Positions 1-9,336 of a stretch of DNA of 64,000 nucleotides are shown in pieces. The notes beneath the pieces are model-generated. The model was not told the origin of the DNA and did not search any database. It saw only the letters and a list, made by a program, of their open reading frames with translations. Both the position numbers and the translations under genes were made by a program. This DNA is from Flavivirga spongiicola (GTDB taxonomy: Bacteria > Bacteroidota > Bacteroidia > Flavobacteriales > Flavobacteriaceae), in contig NZ_JAUOEO010000001.1 of assembly GCF_030540825.1 (NCBI RefSeq), positions 3,073,001-3,137,000 of the forward strand, written 5' to 3'. Every line of letters begins with the position of its first letter. The first letter of the stretch is position 1.

Positions 1-381
1 AAAGCTGAAGCGTTTTTATCTGTTTGTCAGCAAATGATGGAAAAATTCCCAAGAGCTAAAAAAGTTATTACAACATTAAGAGGTTCTATTTCTGCGTCTC
101 ATAATACTTGGGCTGGTGTTTTATATGATGGTAAGAAAATGTACGAAACACGTCAGTACCAAATCACAGACATTGTTGATAGAGTAGGTGGTGGAGATTC
201 ATTTATGGGAGGTTTAATCTATGGATTATTAAAATACCCGGAAGATGACCAGAATGCTTTAGACTTTGCTGTAGCTGCATCATGTTTAAAACACACAATA
301 AAAGGAGATGCGAACTTGGTTACCGTTAGTGAAGTAGAAAAGTTAATGGGTGGTGATGCTTCAGGAAGAGTTGCTAGATAG
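1..381 (+). CDS. kdgK: 2-dehydro-3-deoxygluconate kinase, C-terminal part (gene starts before the window)
   Basis: This is the last 126 codons of a PfkB-family sugar kinase; the frame is open to the left edge. The sequence GGGDSFMGGLIYG is the PfkB signature, in which the Asp is the catalytic base and the preceding glycines form the anion hole. The family phosphorylates 2-keto-3-deoxygluconate to KDPG in the cytoplasm. The specific substrate is inferred from the KDPG aldolase gene 107 bp downstream, which takes the next step. Together they suggest uronate (pectin or alginate type) catabolism. The N-terminal substrate-binding half is not visible, so another PfkB sugar kinase cannot be excluded. 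Confidence 0.8.
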   Translation, partial: KAEAFLSVCQQMMEKFPRAKKVITTLRGSISASHNTWAGVLYDGKKMYETRQYQITDIVDRVGGGDSFMGGLIYGLLKYPEDDQNALDFAVAASCLKHTIKGDANLVTVSEVEKLMGGDASGRVAR

Positions 382-389
382 TAATTAAC

Positions 390-450
390 CGTTGAATCGT
401 TTATATGTTTATTTGGGTTTAATTGGTTAACACGAATAAACGATTCAACG
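390..450. repeat. Intergenic inverted repeat between kdgK and eda
   Basis: A perfect 15-bp inverted repeat has arms at 390-404 and 436-450 (CGTTGAATCGTTTAT and its complement). A second overlapping pair lies at about 399-411 and 463-475 (GTTTATATGTTTA). The two structures compete for the same bases. No T-run follows, so it does not look like a simple terminator; it may be an intercistronic RNA structure or a short mobile repeat. Confidence 0.55.
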
Positions 451-488
451 AATTAAACAACTAAACATATAAACAAATACACATTTAA

Positions 489-1157
489 ATGGCACAATTT
501 ACAAGATTAGAAGTAGCAGAAATTATGAAAAGCACAGGATTGGTTCCTTTGTTTTATAATAGTGATATAGAAGCAAGTAAAAAAGTATTAAAAGCTTGTT
601 ACGACGGGGGTGCTAGATTACTTGAGTTTACCGCTCGAGGTGATTTTGCTCATGAGGTTTTTGGTGAATTAGTAAGATATGCAATTAAAGAGTTGCCCGG
701 AATGGTCATGGGTGTTGGTTCTGTAACGGATGCTGCTGCTGCATCAAGGTTTATGGCCTTAGGAGCTAACTTTATAGTAACACCAGTTTTAAGAGAAGAT
801 ATAGCCATTGCTTGTAATAGAAGAAAAGTTTTGTGGTCTCCTGGTTGTGGTACTTTATCAGAAATAGCCAAAGCAGAAGAATTAGGCTGTGAGATTGTTA
901 AATTATTCCCTGGAGATATTTACGGACCGCAATTTGTAAAAGGTATTAAGGGACCGCAACCTTGGACAAGTATCATGCCAACAGGAGGGGTGTCTCCAAC
1001 AAAAGAAAGCATAGAAGCTTGGTTTAAAGCTGGTGTTACTTGTGTTGGAATGGGGTCTAAGTTAATAGCCAAAGATGCCAACGGACAGTTTGATTATGCT
1101 AGAATAGAAGAATTAATAAGGTTTTCTATTAGGCTTATTCAAGATGTTAAAAGCTAA
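489..1157 (+). CDS. eda: KDPG / KHG aldolase
   Basis: A class I aldolase of 222 residues, the usual family length, that splits 2-keto-3-deoxy-6-phosphogluconate into pyruvate and glyceraldehyde 3-phosphate. Lys138 in the VKLFPGD stretch is the Schiff-base lysine by comparison with the family. Glu46 in LLEFTAR is the general acid/base. The phosphate-binding segment MPTGGV and the glycine-rich end are present. It follows the KDG kinase end by 107 bp, so the two probably share a transcript and feed sugar acids into central metabolism. A terminator hairpin follows about 35 bp after the stop. Confidence 0.92.
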   Translation: MAQFTRLEVAEIMKSTGLVPLFYNSDIEASKKVLKACYDGGARLLEFTARGDFAHEVFGELVRYAIKELPGMVMGVGSVTDAAAASRFMALGANFIVTPVLREDIAIACNRRKVLWSPGCGTLSEIAKAEELGCEIVKLFPGDIYGPQFVKGIKGPQPWTSIMPTGGVSPTKESIEAWFKAGVTCVGMGSKLIAKDANGQFDYARIEELIRFSIRLIQDVKS

Positions 1158-1192
1158 TTAAAACTATAACTGGTATAGACATTACTTAAAAC

Positions 1193-1229
1193 CTTCCTGT
1201 CTTCAGGAAGACTTTTCTTTTTTTTTATG
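1193..1229 (+). terminator. Rho-independent terminator after eda
   Basis: A 7-bp stem CTTCCTG/CAGGAAG (1193-1199 and 1204-1210) with a 4-nt loop is followed by a long T-rich tract. Confidence 0.8.
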
Positions 1230-1242
1230 TGTGTAAATTTGT

Positions 1243-1250
1243 TACTTTTG
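1243..1250 (+). promoter_or_regulatory. Bacteroidota -7 promoter element for the FKBP gene
   Basis: TACTTTTG matches TAnnTTTG, 29 bp before the start codon and just after the eda terminator. I see no clear -33 TTG. Confidence 0.5.
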
Positions 1251-1279
1251 GCATCAATTAAAATAACTAAAACAAAAAG

Positions 1280-2008
1280 ATGAAAACAATAAAAATTTTA
1301 AGCTTAGTAACAATTGCTTTACTTGTAGTTTCATGTAATAAGAATGGTGTTACAAATAAATCATTAAAAACAGAATTAGATTCCATTAGTTATGCTATTG
1401 GAATGGATGTCGCTAGAAATGTAAAAGCTAGTTTTACTGAGTTTGATAAAGATTTATTTATACAAGGGTATGTTAATATGTCTGATTCTTCAAATGTTTT
1501 AATTGAAGAAGCTAAAGTTCAGCAGATTATTCAAACCTATATGCAAAAACAGCAACAAGAAAAAGTAAAAAAACAAAAAGAAGAAGCGTTGAAAAAAGCT
1601 GAAGAGCAATTTGGAGAAAATAAAGTTGCTGGCGAAACCTTTTTAGCTGAAAATATATCAAAAGAAGGCGTAGAAACGACTGAAAGTGGTTTACAATACA
1701 TTGTTTTAAAACAAGGAAGTGGGGAAACTCCAGAAGCAACTTCAAAAGTAAAAGTTCATTATCATGGGACTAGAATTGATGGAACTGTATTTGATAGTTC
1801 TGTAGATAGAGGGAAGCCATCAGAGTTTGGAGTTAATCAAGTGATACCTGGATGGATAGAAGGACTTCAACTTATGAAAGCTGGTTCTAAATATAAATTT
1901 TTCATCCCACAGGAATTGGCATATGGTGCTTTTCCGCGCCAAGGAGGTACAATTAAGCCTTTTGATGCTTTAGTTTTTGAAGTAGAGCTATTAGAAATAG
2001 TTAAGTAA
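1280..2008 (+). CDS. FKBP-type peptidyl-prolyl cis-trans isomerase lipoprotein
   Basis: A protein of 242 residues with a lipoprotein signal peptide ending at a LVVSC lipobox (Cys19). A charged helical FKBP_N-like region (about 30-135, rich in Lys/Gln/Glu) is followed by a canonical FKBP_C domain (about 140-241) with the [25 protein letters not shown] and LAYG segments that form the proline-binding pocket. The family is homologous to MIP/FkpA and assists folding of envelope proteins. It is expected to be anchored in the periplasm or outer membrane. It is probably monocistronic, with its own -7 element upstream and a strong palindromic terminator downstream. Confidence 0.9.
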   Translation: MKTIKILSLVTIALLVVSCNKNGVTNKSLKTELDSISYAIGMDVARNVKASFTEFDKDLFIQGYVNMSDSSNVLIEEAKVQQIIQTYMQKQQQEKVKKQKEEALKKAEEQFGENKVAGETFLAENISKEGVETTESGLQYIVLKQGSGETPEATSKVKVHYHGTRIDGTVFDSSVDRGKPSEFGVNQVIPGWIEGLQLMKAGSKYKFFIPQELAYGAFPRQGGTIKPFDALVFEVELLEIVK

Positions 2009-2030
2009 TTTAAAATTTACTTAACGTTAT

Positions 2031-2074
2031 AAAACAAAAGAACAGGAAGCATATGCTTCCTGTTCTTTTGTTTT
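2031..2074. terminator. Perfect 44-bp palindromic terminator after the FKBP gene
   Basis: Two perfect 22-nt arms (2031-2052 and 2053-2074) with A-run and T-run ends, so it can act in both directions. Confidence 0.85.
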
Positions 2075-2088
2075 TAAAGTATATAGAT

Positions 2089-2165
2089 TGAACTCATCTT
2101 GACTTTTTATGATTTGCTACAAAAGCATGGCTTTTCACTTAAATAAAAAAGTCTAGATGAGTTCA
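2089..2165. repeat. Inverted repeat upstream of the era promoter
   Basis: Arms at 2089-2108 and 2146-2165 match at 19 of 20 positions (TGAACTCATCTTGACTTTTT and its complement), with a smaller hairpin in the loop. A related pair recurs immediately downstream at 2202-2255. Confidence 0.65.
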
Positions 2166-2189
2166 TAGCGTAGTAAAGAACAAACATTG

Positions 2190-2197
2190 TAACTTTG
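2190..2197 (+). promoter_or_regulatory. -7 promoter element for era
   Basis: TAACTTTG matches TAnnTTTG and lies between the two related inverted repeats. The start of transcription would be near 2204. Confidence 0.5.
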
Positions 2198-2201
2198 CAC
2201 A

Positions 2202-2255
2202 GAACTCACCTTGATTTTTTGTTTTTTAAGAAAAAGGGAAAATCTGGATGAGTTC
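2202..2255 (+). repeat. Hairpin in the predicted era 5' leader
   Basis: GAACTCACC at 2202-2210 can pair with GGATGAGTTC at 2246-2255. The arms resemble those of the repeat at 2089-2165. The structure ends about 21 nt before the era start codon. Confidence 0.5.
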
Positions 2256-2276
2256 ACTAATGAAAACAAAAAGTAT

Positions 2277-3158
2277 ATGAGCCACAAAGCAGGTTTTGTA
2301 AATATTATTGGTAATCCTAATGTAGGCAAGTCTACATTAATGAATGCCTTTGTGGGTGAGAAGTTATCTATTATAACGTCGAAGGCGCAAACCACTCGTC
2401 ATAGGATTTTAGGTATTGTAAATGGTGATGATTTTCAAGTATTGTTTAGTGACACACCGGGAATTATAAAGCCAGCTTATGAGTTACAAGAATCAATGAT
2501 GGGCTTTGTGAAATCTGCTTTTGAGGATGCCGATGTGTTAATTTATATGGTAGAAATAGGAGAGCAAGCATTAAAAGATGACGCTTTTTTTAAGAAGATT
2601 ACATCATCAAAAATACCCGTATTATTACTTTTAAATAAAATTGATAGGTCAGATCAAGAACAACTGGAAGCACAAGTGCAGCTTTGGGCAAAAAAAGTGC
2701 CTAATGCCGAGATTATACCAATTTCGGCGCTTGAAGGTTTTCAAGTAAAAGAAACGTTTAATAGAATTATAGAATTACTTCCAGAATCTCCGCCATTTTA
2801 TCCTAAAGATCAATTAACAGATAAACCAGAGCGCTTTTTTATAAATGAAAGTATAAGAGAAAAAATTCTGCTTCATTATAAAAAAGAAATTCCTTACGCT
2901 GTTGAGGTTGATACTGAAGAATTTTTTGAGGAAGAGAAAATTATCAGAATTCGTTCTGTTATTATGGTTGAACGCGAGACTCAAAAAGGTATTATTATAG
3001 GACATAAAGGAAGCGCTTTAAAAAGAGTAGGGGTTGAAGCCAGAAAAGATTTAGAAAAATTCTTTGGTAAGCAAATCCATCTGGAACTTTATGTTAAAGT
3101 GAATAAGAATTGGAGAAGTAATCAAAACCAACTAAAACGTTTTGGTTACAATCAATAG
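2277..3158 (+). CDS. era: GTPase Era, ribosome assembly factor
   Basis: A protein of 293 residues from the ATG at 2277. An upstream in-frame extension from 2211 is unlikely because it would be coded by the leader hairpin. Era is a cytoplasmic GTPase that binds the 3' end of 16S rRNA during 30S maturation. The Walker A motif GNPNVGKS, the DTPG switch and the NKID specificity motif are present in order. A C-terminal type-2 KH domain has the GHKGSALKRVG loop near residue 250. It is close to its paralogue der. The gene in between faces the other way, so the two are transcribed separately. Confidence 0.96.
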   Translation: MSHKAGFVNIIGNPNVGKSTLMNAFVGEKLSIITSKAQTTRHRILGIVNGDDFQVLFSDTPGIIKPAYELQESMMGFVKSAFEDADVLIYMVEIGEQALKDDAFFKKITSSKIPVLLLLNKIDRSDQEQLEAQVQLWAKKVPNAEIIPISALEGFQVKETFNRIIELLPESPPFYPKDQLTDKPERFFINESIREKILLHYKKEIPYAVEVDTEEFFEEEKIIRIRSVIMVERETQKGIIIGHKGSALKRVGVEARKDLEKFFGKQIHLELYVKVNKNWRSNQNQLKRFGYNQ

Positions 3159-3197
3159 AAAAACCTAATACTTTTTTCTTAATAGAATAGCGTTAAT

Positions 3198-3710
3198 TTA
3201 AGATTGGTGCATTTTTTTACTTTCTATAACATGGTTCATAAAATCATTTAACGCACGCATTTCATTTTTACTGGAAGCTTTTCCAATACTACCAGCAAAG
3301 TATAAAACAATCCAAATAACAACCATCAAAAGCATTAAACTTACTTGTATCGCATAGCTTTTATCTAAAGACGAGTTAGTATATGCCCATATGCCAAAGG
3401 CTATAAATAAACTTGCAACTATAAAATGAAAAAACATGAACATCGTCCAAACTGTAGGATTAGGACCAAATAATCCATGCAATAAACTTGAATTGTCATC
3501 AATCTCATCGATTTCTAAATGTAGTTGTGGCGACCAAAAATGCTGTTTTTCTTTAGGGAATTTAATAAAGACATGATTGTCTAACCGCGTTACTATAAAC
3601 TCAGATTGATTAGATTTTAAATCTTCAAAATCTTTTAAAACAGATTGGTTATTTGTACTAAGCTCAATTTTAAATCGAGGTCTTAAAACAACGTCATTAG
3701 TTGTTGGCAT
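3198..3710 (-). CDS. Hypothetical membrane protein with two TM segments
   Basis: A protein of 170 residues that I cannot assign to a characterised family. Residues 1-80 look soluble and beta-rich. Two hydrophobic segments at about 91-110 and 121-142 form a hairpin in the membrane. The C-terminus is charged and short. It sits between era and der on the opposite strand and is convergent with era. Similar small two-TM proteins occur in flavobacterial genomes without known function. The start at 3710 (MPTTND) has no in-frame competitor nearby. Confidence 0.6.
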   Translation of the reverse strand: MPTTNDVVLRPRFKIELSTNNQSVLKDFEDLKSNQSEFIVTRLDNHVFIKFPKEKQHFWSPQLHLEIDEIDDNSSLLHGLFGPNPTVWTMFMFFHFIVASLFIAFGIWAYTNSSLDKSYAIQVSLMLLMVVIWIVLYFAGSIGKASSKNEMRALNDFMNHVIESKKMHQS

Positions 3711-3729
3711 GTCATCAATATTTTAAGTA

Positions 3730-3889
3730 GAAGTGGTTTAAACTTTTTTGATTGAAGCGAAAAATAGTAATTTTATTCCCAAATGAAGGCTTTTTTGAGC
3801 TGCATAACATCGCTATGGAGTAAGAAAAAGACAAAATGTGGGAATGAAAGGGCATTTTGCAGTCAATTATAAAAAGTTTAAACTACTTC
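3730..3889 (+). mobile_element. MITE-like element, copy A
   Basis: A 160-bp non-coding element. Its ends are inverted repeats: GAAGTGGTTTAAACTTTTT at 3730-3748 and the complement of GAAGTAGTTTAAACTTTTT at 3871-3889 (18 of 19). It is clearly related to copies at 11966-12146 (same strand) and 46465-46669 (opposite strand), sharing TTTTATTCCCAAAT and a GGAGTAA...AAAGACAA stretch. It contains no coding frame. Confidence 0.8.
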
Positions 3890-3951
3890 GTACAGTAAAT
3901 TACTGTTTTTTTCTAAAAAACATAAATAGTTTTAATCTTTATAAAAAACAC

Positions 3952-3979
3952 TTTGAGTAGACTATATTTCCTATTTTTG
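3952..3979 (+). promoter_or_regulatory. Promoter for der
   Basis: TTTG at 3952-3955 and TATTTTTG (TAnnTTTG) at 3972-3979 are separated by 16 bp. This fits the Bacteroidota -33/-7 pattern and predicts a 5' leader of about 175 nt. Confidence 0.6.
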
Positions 3980-4010
3980 CAAAATATTTCAAAAGAGGAA
4001 TATAAATAAA

Positions 4011-4143
4011 TGAAGCTGTCTAAAAAGTAAGTTTGATGTCATATTGAGCCTGTCGAAATATTTTTAAATTACTGGTAATCAATATCGGTTTCGACAAGCT
4101 CAACCTGACAAATCAAATTATAAAGACTTTTTAGACAACCTCA
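4011..4143 (+). mobile_element. MITE-like palindromic element in the der 5' leader
   Basis: A 133-bp element whose 18-bp ends are inverted (4011-4028 and 4126-4143; shared core TGTCTAAAAAGT). A second inner pair is built on TTGAGCcTGTCGAAA and TTTCGACAAGCTCAA. As RNA it would fold into one long hairpin ending 20 nt before the der start codon. It is unrelated to the copy A element 120 bp upstream. Confidence 0.7.
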
Positions 4144-4163
4144 TACATATCATTTTTTAGATT

Positions 4164-5468
4164 ATGAGCAATATAGTAGCTATAGTAGGAAGGCCAAATG
4201 TAGGGAAATCAACTTTTTTTAATCGTTTAATACAACGAAGAGAAGCCATTGTTGATGCTGTGAGTGGTGTTACAAGAGACCGTCATTATGGTAAAAGTGA
4301 TTGGAATGGAAAAGAGTTTTCTCTTATCGATACTGGTGGCTATGTATTAGGGAGTGATGATGTTTTTGAAGCTGAAATTGATAAACAGGTTGAATTAGCT
4401 ATTGATGAAGCAGATGCTATTATTTTTATGGTAGATGTCGAAAATGGTGTTACCGGTATGGATGAGGATGTTGCTAATTTACTTAGAAAAGTAAGTAAGC
4501 CAGTATTCTTGGTAGTTAATAAAGTTGATAATGCAAAACGTTCAGAAGATGCTGTTGAGTTTTATTCGTTAGGGTTAGGAGAATATTATAGCGTTGCAAG
4601 TATAAATGGAAGTGGCACAGGAGAATTATTAGATGCTTTAGTTGAAGCATTACCAGAAAAGGAAGAAGTGGTAGAGGATGAGTTACCGCGTTTTGCAGTT
4701 GTAGGTCGTCCTAATGCCGGGAAGTCATCATTTATTAATGCGTTAATAGGTGAAGATAGATACATAGTAACAGATATAGCAGGAACCACAAGAGATTCTA
4801 TTGATACAAAATATAACCGTTTTGGTTTTGAGTTCAATTTAGTTGACACAGCAGGAATACGTAGAAAATCGAAAGTAAAAGAAGATTTAGAGTTTTACTC
4901 GGTAATGCGTAGTGTTAGAGCTATCGAACATGCCGATGTTTGTTTGTTAGTTTTAGATGCCACACGTGGTTTTGATGGGCAGGTACAAAATATATTTTGG
5001 TTAGCAGAACGAAATAGAAAAGGTATTGTTATTTTGGTTAATAAGTGGGATTTGGTAGAGAAAGACCACAAATCAATGAAAGAATACGAAAAGGCTATTA
5101 AACAACAAATGGAACCTTTTGTAGATGTTCCTATTATATTTATTTCAGCTTTAACTAAACAACGTATTTTTAAAGCCATAGAAACAGCTGTTGAGGTTTA
5201 TAAAAACCGTTCTAAAAAAATAAAAACGAGTAAGCTTAATGATGTCTTACTTCCTATTATAGAAAACTACCCACCACCGGCTTATAAGGCTAAATTTGTA
5301 AAGATTAAATACATTATGCAGTTGCCAACACCGCAACCACAATTTGCGTTTTTCTGTAACTTACCACAATACGTAAAAGACCCTTATAAACGTTTTTTAG
5401 AAAATAAACTTCGCGAACACTTCGATTTTAACGGAGTGCCTATTAGTGTGTATATGCGTAAAAAATAA
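4164..5468 (+). CDS. der: GTPase Der (EngA), 50S assembly factor
   Basis: A protein of 434 residues with two tandem GTPase domains, the signature of Der. The first has [12 protein letters not shown] and NKVD; the second has [12 protein letters not shown] and NKWD. A KH-like C-terminal domain (about 350-434) follows. It acts in the cytoplasm in late assembly of the large ribosomal subunit. Length and motifs are normal. A predicted promoter at 3952-3979 leaves a leader occupied by a palindromic element, which could influence expression. Confidence 0.97.
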   Translation: MSNIVAIVGRPNVGKSTFFNRLIQRREAIVDAVSGVTRDRHYGKSDWNGKEFSLIDTGGYVLGSDDVFEAEIDKQVELAIDEADAIIFMVDVENGVTGMDEDVANLLRKVSKPVFLVVNKVDNAKRSEDAVEFYSLGLGEYYSVASINGSGTGELLDALVEALPEKEEVVEDELPRFAVVGRPNAGKSSFINALIGEDRYIVTDIAGTTRDSIDTKYNRFGFEFNLVDTAGIRRKSKVKEDLEFYSVMRSVRAIEHADVCLLVLDATRGFDGQVQNIFWLAERNRKGIVILVNKWDLVEKDHKSMKEYEKAIKQQMEPFVDVPIIFISALTKQRIFKAIETAVEVYKNRSKKIKTSKLNDVLLPIIENYPPPAYKAKFVKIKYIMQLPTPQPQFAFFCNLPQYVKDPYKRFLENKLREHFDFNGVPISVYMRKK

Positions 5469-5563
5469 TAACATTTTTTTAGCAATATTTTATGCTTTCA
5501 TTAAGAGTCTTTTTTTAATATCAAGGATATCTTCGTCCTTCATATTTTAAGCTCCTTAGTGAC

Positions 5564-8329
5564 ATGAAAAAAAATTTCTTCTTTATTGCTGTATTGCTCT
5601 GTGTTGGATTAACCTTTTCTCAGTCTAAAACATTTGAAATTTCTGGAACTTTAATCTCTGAGACAGAAAAATTACCTTTAGAAGCCGCCACTATTCATGT
5701 TGAAAGAATTAAAGATAGTACTTTGGTTGGCTATACAATTTCTGATAAAAATGGGAAGTTCGTATTAGAAGATGAAACTAAAGAAGTGTCTTTAAATTTA
5801 TTTGTGTCGTATGTTGGGTATGAGACTATTAAAAAAACAGTGAGTTTAAGTGAAAGGAAAATAGATTTAGGAAATGTCATTCTTAAAACAGATACAAGTG
5901 CTTTAGATGAAATTATAATAACTAGCGTAGCACCTGTAACTATAAAGAAGGATACACTAGAGTTTAATGCCAACTCTTTTAAAACTAAAAAGAATGCTAA
6001 TGTCGAGGACTTATTAAAAAAACTTCCAGGGTTAGAGGTTGATATGGATGGGAAAATTAAAGTTAATGGAAAAGATGTAGATAAAGTATTAGTTAACGGG
6101 AAACCTTTTTTTGGCAACGACCCAACTATTACAACTAGGAATTTAACTAAAGAAATGATTAGAAAAGTTCAAATTACAGATACAAGAACTAAAGCGGAAG
6201 CATTCGCGGGAGAAGAAGGGGAGAAAATAAGTAAAACAATAAATTTTACTATAAAAGAAGAAAATAATAAAGGTCTTTTTGGGAAAATAGCTGCTGGAAT
6301 TGGTACAAACGACAGATACGAGTTTTCTGGAATGTTAAATTCTTTTAAGAAAGAAAAACAACTTAGTGTCTTAGTTGGAGGTAATAATATTAACTCACCA
6401 GGGTTTAGTTTTGGGGAGCTTGGAAATTTTAATAGACGACAAAGAGGAGGCAGTAACGGAATTACAACTTCAAAAAATACAGGAGCTAATTTTAGTAATT
6501 CATTGAGTGAAATGATTGATATTTCTGGAGATTATTTTTATTCTGAAAGTAATACAGAGAGTAAAACTATAACAGAGAGAGAAAATATTTTACCAGATTC
6601 CAGATATTTTTCTAATTCTTTATCGTCTTCGTTAAGAGATAATAAAAATCATAAGGCTAACCTTGACTTCGAAATAAAGATTGATTCTACATTTTATATT
6701 AATGTGGCATCATCATTTAACTATTCTAAAAATGAAAGGAACTCATTAAGAGATGAAACTTCTTTAAATATGCAAAATGATACAATAAATAAATCTAATT
6801 CATATTCATTAAATAAAGGTAACAACAAGTCATTTAATAGTGATTTTGATATTACAAAGCGTTTTGGAAATAATGGTTCTTTTTTAAGACTTAATATGTC
6901 TAATACTATAGGATCAAATAAATCTGATAGCAATCTAGATTCAAGAACAGACTTTTTTGAATACAATCCTACTACTATGGAAAATGTTCTTCAAAATAGT
7001 ATAGTTAGAAATCAAATAGTTGATGGAAATGTGGAAACGGATAACCTAAGGTTAGGTTTAAAGTACAGATTACCAATAATAGGGAAAGAATTATACATAG
7101 ATGCTTCTTATGCTTATAATAAGAATACTCAGAAAAACATAAGAAATACTTTTGATTTTGATGAGGTTACACAAGATTATAATGATTTTATTAATGAAGA
7201 TTTAAGTTCAGACTTTAAATATGTAAATACCAATAGTACAACTGGGGTTGAGCTTACCTATAAAAAAGAAAAATTTACTTCAAGTTTAAGTTCAAGCCAC
7301 ATATTAAGAACATTAGATAATACAGATAAATTAAGAGAACAGTTAAGTGGCAAACAAGATTTTAAAGCATTAGAATTAGGTGCATATATTAATTATCGTT
7401 TTAGTAAAACAGAGTCATTGAGATTTCGTTATAATCTAAGGAACAATTCACCAGAGCTTTCACAATTGCAAACTTTTGAAGATGTTAGTAACCCTTTAAA
7501 TATTATAAAAGGTAACCCAGAGTTAGACCCAGCTAATAATCACAGATTTAATTTAAGGTATAGAAAGTTTAATTTTCAGGAACGTACAGGTGTTTTTGCC
7601 ACTGTAAATGCAAACTTTACAGATAATCAAATAGCTAGTAAAACTAGTATTGATGAAGATTTAATAAGAAGAACGACTTATACTAATGTAAATGGAAATT
7701 ATAATTTAAATGCATATGCTTCATTAAATAAATCTATAAAAATAGATACATCAAAAACGATTAGATATCGTTTAGGTTTTAGAAGCGGTTTCAATAAAGT
7801 AATTAATTTTAACAACGACGTAAAGTATGCATCTCAAAATCTATCATTTAGTCCAAATGCAGAAGTCACTTTTAGTTGGGATGAAGTATTAGAATTATCA
7901 CCTAACTATAGATTGTCCTATAACGAAACCGCTTTTGATATTGATGCTTTTCAAGACCAGAAATTTTTAACTCATGGATTAGGTATAAGAACAACAACAA
8001 CAGCCTCTAAAAAAATAGATTGGCGAAATGATATTAGTTTTAATTATAATCCAAACGTAGCTCCGGGGTTTCAAAAAAGCTCTTGGTTTTGGAATTCTAC
8101 TGTTTCTTATTCTATGCTTAAAGAAAAAGGCACTTTAACTCTAAAGGTTTACGATTTACTTAATCAAAATACAAATGCAAGACGTATTGCGAGCGCTGAT
8201 TATATTCAAGATTCCCAAAGTAATATTTTAAAACGTTATTTTATGTTAAATTTTAGCTGGAAACTAAATAAAATGGGTGGAATGAAAATGAATAGAGGAA
8301 GATATAATAGAGGCGGCTATAACGGATAA
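5564..8329 (+). CDS. TonB-receptor-like outer membrane beta-barrel protein
   Basis: A protein of 921 residues with a signal peptide (cleavage near FSQS, residue 20). A CarboxypepD_reg-like domain (about 24-115, with EAATIHVERIKDS and the SYVGYETI strand) is followed by a plug-like segment (about 125-225, with NANVEDLLKKLPG and NGKDVDKVLVNGKPFFG). An OMP_b-brl_3-type barrel then runs to the C-terminus. The tail is Gly/Arg/Met-rich. This is a common flavobacterial outer-membrane receptor type with no SusD partner nearby, so the substrate is unknown; peptide or metal uptake is possible. It lies 95 bp after der. Confidence 0.82.
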   Translation: MKKNFFFIAVLLCVGLTFSQSKTFEISGTLISETEKLPLEAATIHVERIKDSTLVGYTISDKNGKFVLEDETKEVSLNLFVSYVGYETIKKTVSLSERKIDLGNVILKTDTSALDEIIITSVAPVTIKKDTLEFNANSFKTKKNANVEDLLKKLPGLEVDMDGKIKVNGKDVDKVLVNGKPFFGNDPTITTRNLTKEMIRKVQITDTRTKAEAFAGEEGEKISKTINFTIKEENNKGLFGKIAAGIGTNDRYEFSGMLNSFKKEKQLSVLVGGNNINSPGFSFGELGNFNRRQRGGSNGITTSKNTGANFSNSLSEMIDISGDYFYSESNTESKTITERENILPDSRYFSNSLSSSLRDNKNHKANLDFEIKIDSTFYINVASSFNYSKNERNSLRDETSLNMQNDTINKSNSYSLNKGNNKSFNSDFDITKRFGNNGSFLRLNMSNTIGSNKSDSNLDSRTDFFEYNPTTMENVLQNSIVRNQIVDGNVETDNLRLGLKYRLPIIGKELYIDASYAYNKNTQKNIRNTFDFDEVTQDYNDFINEDLSSDFKYVNTNSTTGVELTYKKEKFTSSLSSSHILRTLDNTDKLREQLSGKQDFKALELGAYINYRFSKTESLRFRYNLRNNSPELSQLQTFEDVSNPLNIIKGNPELDPANNHRFNLRYRKFNFQERTGVFATVNANFTDNQIASKTSIDEDLIRRTTYTNVNGNYNLNAYASLNKSIKIDTSKTIRYRLGFRSGFNKVINFNNDVKYASQNLSFSPNAEVTFSWDEVLELSPNYRLSYNETAFDIDAFQDQKFLTHGLGIRTTTTASKKIDWRNDISFNYNPNVAPGFQKSSWFWNSTVSYSMLKEKGTLTLKVYDLLNQNTNARRIASADYIQDSQSNILKRYFMLNFSWKLNKMGGMKMNRGRYNRGGYNG

Positions 8330-8481
8330 GATTAATACAATGAATAACAAATCTAAAGTTGTAAAATAGAACTTAAAATATAATTGTCTCAGCAAATAGT
8401 ATTACTATGGTCTTTTGTTGGAAGTTTAATACTCTAGGAGCTAAAGGAGAGATTAGAGATAATGGCTTTTTAGAATTTTAA

Positions 8482-9327
8482 CTACCAGCTTCCTCCAGCG
8501 CCACCGCCAGAAAAGCCCCCGCCACCGAAGCCACCTCCAAAACCGCCCCCGCCAAAGCTTCCACCTCCTGATGAACTTCCGCCCCAACCACTAGATGAAC
8601 CTCGATTGTAACTACCACGCCCCATATTACTAAGTATGATAGCTTCTAAAATATCAATACCATTAGATCTATTGCCACCGCCACCGCCGCCACGTCTATT
8701 TTTAGAAATAGAAATGAGGATGATGATAAAAATAAAAATGAGAATAAATACTAACCCAATTGGGAAACCATTATCTGATGATTTTTTGCGAGAACCTTTA
8801 TATTCACCATTTAAAACTTGAAAAATAGTATCAGCCCCTTTGTTTAATCCGCTATAATAGTCACCATGTTTAAATTCTGGAATTATAATATTTCTAACGA
8901 TCTCACCTGTAATACCTGCTGTTAACTTGTGTTCAACGCCATAACCAGGAGAAATCCAGATTTTTCGATCGTCTCTGGCTAATAAAACAAACACACCATT
9001 ATCTTCTTTAGCTTGCCCAATACCCCATTTGTGTCCCCATCGTGGCGCTAATAAGCCAATATTTTCACCTTTCGTTGTACTTATTATAGCAATAACTATT
9101 TGAGTAGAAGTAGTGTCTGAGTATTTAACAAGTTTTTGTTCTAAATTGTTTTTTTGAGAAGAGGAAAGCAAATTAACATAATCATAAACACTTGTTTGAA
9201 ATTTGGGTTTTTTAGGAATGTCAAATTGCGCATAAGAATTAACAAAAGAGGAAAGCGTTATTATTAAAGCAATGATAAGACTTTTTGTTTTGGAAAATGA
9301 TTGAAAAATGAAGATTGAAGGCTGCAT
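8482..9327 (-). CDS. TPM-domain membrane protein with a glycine-rich tail
   Basis: A protein of 281 residues with a signal or anchor segment (about 14-33). A TPM (TLP18.3/Psb32/MOLO-1) domain (about 45-170) with the ISPGYGVEHKLTAG segment follows. A transmembrane helix (about 190-207) and a low-complexity Gly/Ser tail (about 210-281) end the protein, as in YgcG-like proteins. TPM domains have been linked to membrane-protein quality control, but the bacterial role is unclear. It is the last gene of the minus-strand run with a second TPM gene and lemA, an arrangement seen repeatedly in Bacteroidota. Confidence 0.85.
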   Translation of the reverse strand: MQPSIFIFQSFSKTKSLIIALIITLSSFVNSYAQFDIPKKPKFQTSVYDYVNLLSSSQKNNLEQKLVKYSDTTSTQIVIAIISTTKGENIGLLAPRWGHKWGIGQAKEDNGVFVLLARDDRKIWISPGYGVEHKLTAGITGEIVRNIIIPEFKHGDYYSGLNKGADTIFQVLNGEYKGSRKKSSDNGFPIGLVFILIFIFIIILISISKNRRGGGGGGNRSNGIDILEAIILSNMGRGSYNRGSSSGWGGSSSGGGSFGGGGFGGGFGGGGFSGGGAGGSW

Positions 9328-9336
9328 ACTTAAAAC

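Noticed and set aside
390..450. Terminator between kdgK and eda
   Set aside because: The stem has a 31-nt loop and no T-run, and the two genes work in one pathway, so read-through is more likely.
2211..2276. N-terminal extension of Era
   Set aside because: The extra codons fall in the leader hairpin and have no counterpart in Era proteins; the ATG at 2277 fits.
8636..8821. Proline-rich plus-strand reading frame opposite the TPM gene tail
   Set aside because: It is the complement of the Gly-rich tail and has no independent support.
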